Notes under the pieces: model-generated
What the model was told of the DNA's origin: nothing
The model's database searches: none
The model's input: only the letters and a program-made list of their open reading frames with translations
Source: Sporocytophaga sp.
Lineage (GTDB): Bacteria; Bacteroidota; Bacteroidia; Cytophagales; Cytophagaceae
Length of the DNA stretch: 62,919 bases
Direction of reading: 5' to 3'
Assembly (NCBI RefSeq): GCF_017745095.1
Contig: NZ_JAGHZZ010000028.1
Span: 1-62,919 of the forward strand
Made by a program: the position numbers and the translations under genes
Shown: positions 55,836 through 62,919 of the stretch, one piece after another
Layout: the number at the start of each line of letters is the position of its first letter
Numbering within the stretch: the stretch's first letter is position 1

Positions 55836-56310
55836 GCAATTTGAGTCATCAATTTTTACCAATGGATTGTTAATAGTTTTTGCCTTGTAATCTATTGACT
55901 AATTAACTTCTTGTCAGTTGAGGGTAGAAGAGAGCTTAACCATTATGTTTTTATTAAAAGACTGGCGTTTAAAAGCTCTTTAATTCTTTGAAGTATGATA
56001 TAAAGGATTAATCTATTTCAAGTTTAACTTAAAGAATTTTTTCCCTTAATACCTATGGAACGCCTGTATCTGCTGTGACTCCGGCCAGTGAGAAGAAAAG
56101 AGTTAAGGGAGCACAAGGAACCGCTTATCAAAAGGAACGTAACTCTCTTCACATTATCAGATAGTTGTCTTTCAAATGCTCTTCTGTGTTAATAATCGTA
56201 TCCAATTTAAATAAGTAAAAATACCTACCAGTGAGTATTTTTTGGACAAGCCTTCAGATGTAAATTTCGAATTGAGAATATTACGAATAATAAAGAATTA
56301 AAGCTTATCT
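55836..56310. other. intergenic region with coding-like fragment
   Basis: About 475 bases. On the plus strand a frame at about 56048-56164 reads TYGTPVSAVTPASEKKRVKG then AQGTAYQKERN and stops, without a start codon. Its origin is not recognised; it may be decay debris like the kinase fragment. The last bases hold the leader of the large IPT/TIG gene. Confidence 0.35.
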
Positions 56311-59300
56311 ATGAAATACATCTGTACCCTTTTATTTTTATTCCTGTTGATTTATACTGCTCTTGCACAAGAGCCAACAATATCCGGAATTTATCCAAGT
56401 AGTGCTCTTCCTGGTAGCACAGTGACAATCACCGGATCAAATTTTTTAGGAACGACCTCAGTCTCCGTGTTTGGCCAGGAAAGCCAATTCACAGTTGTCA
56501 ATTTGAATACTATTTCATTTAAAGTTCCAATAAAGTATTCAGGTCCTGATAAAGTTAAAGTTATTAGTCCGAATGGAATAGGTGAAAAGTCATTTTATGT
56601 GAATATTCCTCCCGACCCTACGATTACAGGTTTTAGTCCAAGCACAGTAATGAGAGGCAACACTGTTACCATAACTGGAACGAACTTATCATATGTTCAT
56701 ACAATAGGTATTGGAGGAATGGAATGGGAAAAAGGATTTGTAATTAACTCCAATAGCAGCATAAGTTTTAAAATTCCCAATGATGCAATATCAACCTCAG
56801 GAGCGCTCATGTTAAAGTCAGCTTCTAATTTTGCAATAAGTCAGAATCTATTAACTGTACAGGATGATCCGAAGCCGAGCATTTCTGCTATTGCGCCTTT
56901 AACAGGGAAAATAGGTTCTTCTGTTACAATTACTGGAACAAATTTGTTGAGTACATTAGTAGTATTTTTCGATCAGATACCTACCAATAACTTTGTCATT
57001 AACTCCTCTACATCTATTACAGTGGTTGTTCCTGATGGCGCACAAACTTGTCAAATTGGTGTTGGAAACGCTTCTGAGGTTGTTTATGGTACCAGCATAT
57101 TTACACCACAATCCGCGGGTGCTCCAACTATCATTTCATTTTCTCCATCTTCAGGAACCCCAGGAACGCTCTGTACTATTACAGGTTCAAATATCATAGC
57201 AGAAAGCATGGTTTTACTGAATGGAACTCCTGTTAATGATTATACATGGAATTCCTCTTCCTCAGTAATATTTAAGGTTCCTGTCGGTGCGGGAAGCGGA
57301 TTGTTATCTGTAGTGAATTCTGGTGGTATTGCACAAAGTGCAACTAGTTTCAATGTAGTATTACCTCCTGCGCCTACGATATCTTCTATTTCTTCAACTA
57401 CTGTACAATCGGGTTCTACGATTACCATCTCCGGAATAAACTTTACCGGATTATATAGGGTATCTTATAATGGGATCGATTGTGAAATAATCGATTTTTC
57501 GCCTACGAGTATTGTAGTAAAGGTAATAGCAGGGGGGACAGGAGCAATAGAAGTTTCTGCATTTGGAGGCACGGCAATAAGTACTGCTATTTTAACGGTG
57601 ACTGCTCCAGCAGTTCCTACCATTACTTCCTTCACTCCAAGTTCAGGTTATTATAATCAACCAATCACGATTACCGGAACAAACCTAGCTTCTGTTTCAA
57701 GTATTTACTTTGGTAGCGATATGGTATTCGATTTTGTGGTGAATTCACCAACATCCATTACTGCTAAAGTTCCATTCGGCGAAGCATCAGGAAGAATTTC
57801 ATTAACAACTTTAGGTGGAGGTACAGAAAGTGCAGAGGTATTTACAAAGATCTTCGAAAGTGCCCCAACCTTTAACTCATTTAGCCCGTCAAGTGGGCCA
57901 GTAGGAACAAAAGTAACTATTACTGGCAGCAATTTTTTATCTATGGGAGCTATAGAATTTGGTGGAATTTTTATACAGGATTTTGTAATTAACTCTGCAA
58001 CCAGTCTTTCTATAAGGGTGCCAGAAGGAAGTACTTCAGGGAAAATAAAATTATTAAGTGAATCATCTCCAGGAGCTATTCACGAGGTACAAAGCGCTAC
58101 TGATTTTACTATTACTCCAAAATCGGCTCCAACTATCACGTCCCTTACTCCAACAACCGCTTCTGTTGGGAGCACGATCACAATTAATGGTACTAATTTC
58201 TTACCAACCTATTATTTAGTATTTAAGGATATTAATGTAACTGATTTTACAGTCAATTCCTCTTCTTCAATTACAGCTGTAGTTCCTACAGGTGCGACAA
58301 CAGGGAAGATTGGCGTAGTAACAGCGGAAGGAACAGCTGTAAGTTCTGCTAATTTAACCATAGTAGTTTCTGCAGCCCCAACTATTTCTTCATTTAATCC
58401 AACAAGTGGGGCGGTAGGTAGTACAGTAACGATTACAGGAACAAATTTTACAGGAGCTTCATCTGTAAAGTTTAATAATGTTTCAGCTATTAGCTTTTCG
58501 GTAGTCTCTTCGACTTCTATTACAGCAGTAGTTCCTGCAGGAGCAACAACAGGCAAAGTGACTATTACAACTGCAGGAGGTACTGCAGTTAGCGCATCTG
58601 ATTTTACTTTGTTAATACTGGCTCCGGTTATTTCTTCTTTTACTCCTGGTACTGCCAATGTTGGTACTACTGTAACAATTTCAGGAAGCAACTTCACAGG
58701 AGTAACATCTGTAAAGTTTAATAATATTTCAGCTTCTTTTACTGTGGTTTCTGCTTCCTCTATAAGGGCTATTGTTCCTGAAGGAGCAATGACAGGAAAG
58801 ATCAGTGTTACTACTTCGGCTGGTTCTGCATTAAGTGGTTCTGATTTTAAAGTTTCAGTTCCAGTGGTAACTTTAGGTTCAGCGGAGTTGGTAAAAGATA
58901 TAATACCAGGTGATGTTGCAGGATCTCCTATAAACCTTACCTCTTGTGGTGGTACCTTGTTTTTTTTCGCACAGGATCGATCACTTGTTAGTGGTGAAAC
59001 AGAGTTATGGAAAAGCGATGGGACTGCCAGTGGTACAGTAATGATTAAAGATATTAATCCAAACAAAGGTGCGATTCAAAGTAACACCTCATTGGTATGC
59101 ATGATGGGAAATGTATATTTCATAGCAGATGATGGAATTCATGGAATTGAATTATGGAAAAGTGATGGGACAGCCGATGGTACTGTAATGGTTAAAGACA
59201 TTCAGGCAAATGCTATAGGTTCTCGTCCAGATCATCTGACCGTAATGAATGACAAATTGTATTTTGCAGCAGATGATGGAATAAATGGAAATGAGTTATG

Positions 59301-60465
59301 GAAGACAGACGGAACTTCAAGCGGGACAGTTATGGTAAAGGACATTCGTGCTGAATCGAATTATTCTTCCTTTAATTCAAATTCTTATGGAATCTTGGCA
59401 TTTAACAACCAATTGTTTTTTAGTGCACAAGATGCTATTCCTCATGGTAATGAATTATGGAAAAGTGATGGAACAAATGCAGGAACAGTATTGGTGAAAG
59501 AGATCAATACGAATTATGGGTCTTATCCAGATAATATAATTGAGTATAAAGGTGAAATTTATTTCACTGCAGAAGACGATGTTCATGGAGAGGAATTATG
59601 GAAAAGCGATGGTACTCCTGGTGGCACTGTATTGGTAAAAGATATTCGACCAGGTTCATCAGATTCTTATTCAGGTAGCTACAAAGTAGCCAATGGCTTA
59701 TTATTTTTTATTGCATATGATGGTGTTCATGGTGGTGAATTATGGAAGACAGATGGTACAGATTTAGGAACAAAAATGGTAAAAGATATTCGTGCAGGTG
59801 CATCTGATGGACTTGGGGACGGTGCTAATTTCGTGGAATTTAATGGGAACTTATATTTTGGCGCTACAGATGGAGCCACTAATAATGGGACCTATACATT
59901 ATGGAAAAGCAATGGTACTGAAGAAGGTACAGTAATAGTTAAACCCATAGCTATTTCAGGAAGAGAATTCCTTGTGATGAACTCAGTATTATTTTTTGCT
60001 GGCAATGATGGGGCTCATGGTTTTGAATTATGGAAAAGTGATGGTACAACTTCGGGTACCACAATGGTTCAAGATATTTTCCCTGCTGGTATTACGTTGG
60101 GTTCTCATGCTAATCCAGTTGATTTTTGCATCCATAATAACGAATTATATTTTAGAGCTGATGATGGAGTGCATGGACTTGAGTTATGGAAACTCGGAAC
60201 ATCAACAGTAGGTATCACTGATCAAACAAGTAGTAATTCACTTTTTAATATTTATCCTAATCCTGTTAAAGATCAGTTACTGATTTCATCTAAAAACAAC
60301 ACTAAGTTTAACAATGATGAGGTTATGGTTATGGATATAACAAGGAAAGTTATAATCAGAAAAGTTATTAATGGTTCGATTGACTCGATCTCAACAGAGC
60401 AACTTCCGTCAGGTATCTATTTTGTAAATATAGGTGGTAGTACTTTTAAAATTATTAAAGAGTAA
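56311..60465 (+). CDS. giant surface protein: ten IPT/TIG domains, ELWKSDGT repeats, T9SS tail
   Basis: 1384 residues. Signal peptide MKYICTLLFLFLLIYTALAQ. Residues ~21-860 are ten IPT/TIG Ig-like domains of ~83 residues, each starting P-T-I-x-S/G-x-x-P-S-S/T and containing VTITGxNF. Residues ~865-1310 contain eight full and one partial repeat of ~45-50 residues with ELWKSDGTxxGTVMVKDI, a motif found in Bacteroidota adhesin-like proteins and expected to fold as a beta-propeller. The last ~75 are a T9SS type A domain (NIYPNPVKDQL...LPSGIYFVNI...FKIIKE). The long rod-like arrangement suggests a surface adhesin or fibre (inference). No enzymatic motif seen. High internal nucleotide repetition makes the locus prone to repeat-number change. 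Confidence 0.92.
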   Translation: MKYICTLLFLFLLIYTALAQEPTISGIYPSSALPGSTVTITGSNFLGTTSVSVFGQESQFTVVNLNTISFKVPIKYSGPDKVKVISPNGIGEKSFYVNIPPDPTITGFSPSTVMRGNTVTITGTNLSYVHTIGIGGMEWEKGFVINSNSSISFKIPNDAISTSGALMLKSASNFAISQNLLTVQDDPKPSISAIAPLTGKIGSSVTITGTNLLSTLVVFFDQIPTNNFVINSSTSITVVVPDGAQTCQIGVGNASEVVYGTSIFTPQSAGAPTIISFSPSSGTPGTLCTITGSNIIAESMVLLNGTPVNDYTWNSSSSVIFKVPVGAGSGLLSVVNSGGIAQSATSFNVVLPPAPTISSISSTTVQSGSTITISGINFTGLYRVSYNGIDCEIIDFSPTSIVVKVIAGGTGAIEVSAFGGTAISTAILTVTAPAVPTITSFTPSSGYYNQPITITGTNLASVSSIYFGSDMVFDFVVNSPTSITAKVPFGEASGRISLTTLGGGTESAEVFTKIFESAPTFNSFSPSSGPVGTKVTITGSNFLSMGAIEFGGIFIQDFVINSATSLSIRVPEGSTSGKIKLLSESSPGAIHEVQSATDFTITPKSAPTITSLTPTTASVGSTITINGTNFLPTYYLVFKDINVTDFTVNSSSSITAVVPTGATTGKIGVVTAEGTAVSSANLTIVVSAAPTISSFNPTSGAVGSTVTITGTNFTGASSVKFNNVSAISFSVVSSTSITAVVPAGATTGKVTITTAGGTAVSASDFTLLILAPVISSFTPGTANVGTTVTISGSNFTGVTSVKFNNISASFTVVSASSIRAIVPEGAMTGKISVTTSAGSALSGSDFKVSVPVVTLGSAELVKDIIPGDVAGSPINLTSCGGTLFFFAQDRSLVSGETELWKSDGTASGTVMIKDINPNKGAIQSNTSLVCMMGNVYFIADDGIHGIELWKSDGTADGTVMVKDIQANAIGSRPDHLTVMNDKLYFAADDGINGNELWKTDGTSSGTVMVKDIRAESNYSSFNSNSYGILAFNNQLFFSAQDAIPHGNELWKSDGTNAGTVLVKEINTNYGSYPDNIIEYKGEIYFTAEDDVHGEELWKSDGTPGGTVLVKDIRPGSSDSYSGSYKVANGLLFFIAYDGVHGGELWKTDGTDLGTKMVKDIRAGASDGLGDGANFVEFNGNLYFGATDGATNNGTYTLWKSNGTEEGTVIVKPIAISGREFLVMNSVLFFAGNDGAHGFELWKSDGTTSGTTMVQDIFPAGITLGSHANPVDFCIHNNELYFRADDGVHGLELWKLGTSTVGITDQTSSNSLFNIYPNPVKDQLLISSKNNTKFNNDEVMVMDITRKVIIRKVINGSIDSISTEQLPSGIYFVNIGGSTFKIIKE

Positions 60466-60504
60466 TAATTCAGAACTTAAATAACAATACTATTGAAAGA
60501 CGAA

Positions 60505-60752
60505 ACAAGGGAAAGTTTATATTTATCCAAATCCTATGGATTGAGAGATTATTAATTCGTTTGACAACTGCTATGTTCTTCGTTATATTTTATTAAAGTG
60601 GTGAATAAAACGTAACTTCTGTTTATAAAAATCTGAAGTCTTCGATAAATTCAGATACAGAAATTAATGTAAGCAACTTCCCTTCAGGTACCTTTTCAAT
60701 AGTAAATGAAACAGAAAATTTGAAAGAAGTAAAAAAGGTTGTTGTGAAGTAA
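60505..60752 (+). pseudogene. orphan T9SS tail, broken by stop and frameshift
   Basis: After the giant gene, one frame reads GKVYIYPNPMD then TGA. Another frame ends with TSVYKNLKSSINSDTEINVS, then NFPSGTFSIV, then KEVKKVVVK and TAA at 60750. Together they span ~73 codons, the size of a T9SS sorting domain. It is a remnant of another secreted-protein gene, perhaps a tandem relative lost by deletion. Confidence 0.65.
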
Positions 60753-60866
60753 TCATGTTTCACATTGTTAAAGAAAAGAGGCTGTACGAGAACGGAGAGT
60801 CTCTTTTATTTTAATAATATTGATTTGGTGTCGGACTTTTATTGTAAGAGGATTTATGACAGTAGA
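60753..60866. other. short spacer before the LuxR gene
   Basis: Contains AAGAAAAGAGGCTGTACGAG and GAGAGTCTCTTTT, an imperfect hairpin (about 60770-60810) possibly acting as terminator. Weak. Confidence 0.3.
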
Positions 60867-61556
60867 TTATATCAGATTATAAGCTTGTGCAAACTGTACC
60901 AGCTCATAATTGTTAGTTACATTTAACTTTGTTCTGATGTTTCTCCTATGAGTATTAACGGTGGTTTCAGAAATGTGTAAAGAAGCCGCAATTTGATCTG
61001 AATTATGCCCTAAAGCCATGCCTTTTAGAATTTCTTTTTCCCTTTTTGTGAGAGAGGAAAAAACATTAGAATTCTTTTTAAGAAATATATTCTCTTCTAT
61101 TAAACGATTTACTTTTAAAGTAATATGATGTTCAGGATTCACCGGAACAGCGGAGGTGATTAAGTGAGTAGTTCTCCCTTTGACATCTTTCATAAAAATT
61201 TTAGTCGTACTTAAATACAATTTGTAGTCCTCTTGAGGGGAAGAACGAACCTGTTGGAAGTAGGTAGCGATTTCTTTCTCGTCACCTTTTTCCATCAGGG
61301 CAACTATTTTTGAAGAATAATCATCATTATAGTCTTTTGCAAAATAGCGATCATAATATTCACTGCCTGGAAGGTCAAATAAATCTTCTTTTGTAGTCTT
61401 TAGTATGGATAATCCCCAAGGAGACATGTACTTTAAAACTAAATTTTCAAGTTGATGAATAATTATTACGGCAGGTATGTCTTGGGCAATTATATCAATG
61501 TTTCTTATTTTTTCTTCAAGTGTTTGAGATTCCACGTTTTGAAAATATTTTATCAA
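60867..61556 (-). CDS. LuxR-type regulator with PAS-like sensor domain, TTG start
   Basis: 229 residues. C-terminal HTH (about 165-229) is classical: SSLTKREKEILKGMALGHNS, DQIAASLHISETTVNTHRRN, IRTKLNVTNNYELV. The first ~150 residues look PAS-like (AQDIPAVIIIHQLENLVLKY ... TTHLITSAVPVNPEHH). No receiver domain or Asp pocket, so it probably senses a ligand directly. No ATG precedes the domain in frame; TTG 61556 is the only sensible start (an alternative GTG is at 61535). Targets unknown. Confidence 0.88.
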   Translation of the reverse strand: MIKYFQNVESQTLEEKIRNIDIIAQDIPAVIIIHQLENLVLKYMSPWGLSILKTTKEDLFDLPGSEYYDRYFAKDYNDDYSSKIVALMEKGDEKEIATYFQQVRSSPQEDYKLYLSTTKIFMKDVKGRTTHLITSAVPVNPEHHITLKVNRLIEENIFLKKNSNVFSSLTKREKEILKGMALGHNSDQIAASLHISETTVNTHRRNIRTKLNVTNNYELVQFAQAYNLI

Positions 61557-61985
61557 TTTACCTTTTGAAAGAAAATTTATAGCTCATTATTGATATTTGT
61601 GAAATGCTTGATTATCAAAATATTTTTATTGTAGCATTTGATTGAAATGAAATATTATTTTGCAAATTCCTGTAAGATCGTTATTGAAGATCAATTGAAA
61701 TTATTCAAGTAGTTGATTCACAGATGTCATTATTTCCTCTACCAATAATGATTTATTAAACTCAGTATTAATTACGCAAATAGCTTGTCTTAGTTTTTTG
61801 ATTTACTTGCGGTTAAGTTATAAGTATTAAGTTTTAAGAAAAAGATTGTGGTTTGTGAGCAGGTTGATTCTTTAAGATTTGATAGGCATTATTCGCTAAT
61901 TTTTAAAGAATATATTGTCCGCAAGTACCAATAGAGGGGGAACAAACTTTAAGTTTTAAGGAAAGACCTAGAGGCTGTTGTTATC
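61557..61985. other. intergenic region with two TTAAG repeats
   Basis: About 430 bases between the LuxR and beta-lactamase genes, both leftward. It contains members of the TTAAGTT family at 61811-61838 and near 61947-61964. No gene or RNA recognised. Confidence 0.5.
61811..61838 (+). repeat. TTAAGT-rich dispersed repeat
   Basis: GGTTAAGTTATAAGTATTAA followed by GTTTTAAG; same family as 18084 and 40054. Confidence 0.5.
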
Positions 61986-62891
61986 CTACTTCATTTTTTT
62001 ATCAAAGTAGTCCCAGGCAATTTTAGAGATATCTGCAATAATTTTTTCACTAGTTGCTGAGTCCTCTTTTGAATCTGTCACAAAAACGCTTATAAAATAA
62101 TGACGTCCGTTAGGAAGAAAGACTATACCAATGTCATTAACTGCTGCTGTAATCCCTTCTTTGTTTGTGCCAGACCAGCCTGTTTTGTGAGCAACTACTG
62201 TCCCTCGGGGAAGTTCTCCTTTTAATCTGTTCTTTCCTGTTTCTGTTTGTTTCATGATTGTCCATATAAAGTCATAATGAGCAGCAGATAGAGTTTTTTT
62301 GTCATTGTTATAAAAAAATGCAAGTATTTGATTAGATGTTTTTGGTGTAGTCCAGTTCTTAAATTGCATATCCCAATTTCGCTGCATCACTTCTTCGTTG
62401 ATTTTTACTGAAAAGTCCTTAAATCCTTTTTCCTGAATAAAATTTTCAACCACTTGAGGTCCTCCGATAAGTTTCAGAAGAACATCACATCCAACATTGT
62501 CACTTTGCGATACTGTGTATGTTAATATTTCTGAAATTTTCAAGGATGCTCCTTTGGGATACTTTTCACGAAGAGGACTATATAGATCAGGTAACATCTG
62601 CTCCTCACTAATTTTTACTAATTGGTCTAAAGAGAATTTACCTTGTTGAATTTGTGATAATACTGTCAATGCAATATGAAATTTAAAGACACTTTGCATT
62701 GGAAAACGTTGGTCTCCATTTATGGATAAGGTATCTTTTCCATTATCTCCCATAATTGAGACTCCTACCTTTGCCTTTTTCGTTGACAATATAGCTTTAA
62801 TATCTGACCTTAGTGGCTCAATCGATTGGCCTTTTGTCCATGTTGTAATCATTAGCAGCGCTGCTATTAATGTAAAATTTTTGTTAATCAT
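61986..62891 (-). CDS. class A (A2-like) beta-lactamase
   Basis: 301 residues. Signal peptide about 1-22 (ends TKGQ). Active-site Ser67 and Lys70 in MQSVFKF, the SDN motif at 130-132 (VSQSDNVGC), Glu166 in INEEVMQ and the KTG triad at 236-238 (HKTGWSGTNK). The EEVM and FKNWTTP features place it in the Bacteroidota-type subclass A2 (CepA/CfxA/PER/VEB-like), not TEM. Secreted to the periplasm and hydrolyses beta-lactams. Intrinsic resistance to penicillins or cephalosporins is inferred; spectrum cannot be told. Monocistronic; no regulator or mobile element is adjacent, so it looks chromosomal. Confidence 0.95.
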   Translation of the reverse strand: MINKNFTLIAALLMITTWTKGQSIEPLRSDIKAILSTKKAKVGVSIMGDNGKDTLSINGDQRFPMQSVFKFHIALTVLSQIQQGKFSLDQLVKISEEQMLPDLYSPLREKYPKGASLKISEILTYTVSQSDNVGCDVLLKLIGGPQVVENFIQEKGFKDFSVKINEEVMQRNWDMQFKNWTTPKTSNQILAFFYNNDKKTLSAAHYDFIWTIMKQTETGKNRLKGELPRGTVVAHKTGWSGTNKEGITAAVNDIGIVFLPNGRHYFISVFVTDSKEDSATSEKIIADISKIAWDYFDKKMK

Positions 62892-62919
62892 TTATAAAGT
62901 CTGTTTACTATTTCACTAG

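Noticed and set aside
58212-59066. 284-codon minus-strand frame inside the IPT/TIG gene
   Set aside because: A long frame created by the repetitive Thr/Ser-rich codons on the other strand; no start context or domain.

Overview
The window is AT-rich DNA from a member of the Bacteroidota, most likely a free-living polysaccharide degrader of the Cytophagales (Cytophaga/Sporocytophaga type). This is inferred from three things. Several large secreted proteins end in a type A sorting domain of the type IX secretion system (T9SS; a YPNP motif, then a hydrophobic core, then a basic end). One secreted enzyme carries Cys/Gly linkers of the DCNGV...GGTTGK type. Most genes lack Shine-Dalgarno sequences. 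No rRNA, tRNA, CRISPR array or insertion sequence was recognised.

Layout. 1-3025: a truncated PAS-domain sensor protein and small membrane proteins, one split by a frameshift. 3292-13169: a delta-60-repeat T9SS protein, a catalase-peroxidase with a lipoprotein signal, a PhzF-like enzyme, an OBAP-like lipoprotein and a GH5 beta-mannanase/endoglucanase. 13337-21400: a HAD hydrolase, an ECF sigma / YCII / AhpD-like operon, a DHFR-like reductase, an AraC regulator with a membrane protein, DoxX and a Tat-type hemerythrin lipoprotein. 21687-25758: a PRPP-centred cluster of PRPP synthetase, phosphoribosyltransferase, APH-like kinase, DoxX and alpha/beta hydrolase. 26276-29130: a compact galM - nucleotidyltransferase - galK operon without galT. 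29347-31285: two tandem paralogues of an uncharacterised family, duplicated together with their leaders and preceded by strong Shine-Dalgarno sites. 31810-33728: a tandem-repeat protein next to a trypsin-like protease.

34988-45752 holds a GH43/RICIN T9SS enzyme, a PKD-like lipoprotein, a TPR protein with a damaged start, a SYLF protein, a second AraC/GyrI regulator, an ABC exporter of the MacB/FtsX type, a frameshifted DUF3303 gene and an outer-membrane protein. 46109-62891 holds a cytochrome-c lipoprotein, a T9SS pectinesterase, a sulfite/nitrite reductase with an alpha-helical C-terminal extension, a beta-barrel protein, a histidine-kinase pseudogene, a 1384-residue IPT/TIG plus ELWKSDGT-repeat T9SS protein, a LuxR regulator and a class A (A2-like) beta-lactamase.

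Together the genes suggest an organism that secretes plant-polysaccharide enzymes (mannan, galactan or arabinan, pectin) through T9SS and imports and phosphorylates the released sugars. It also seems to devote much accessory DNA to oxidative and envelope stress. Signs of gene decay are frequent: two orphan T9SS tails, a kinase fragment, two frameshifted small genes, one gene without a start codon, and small coding-like fragments. Intergenic spaces also contain a dispersed family of degenerate AAGT/TTAAG-rich repeats, some forming long hairpins.
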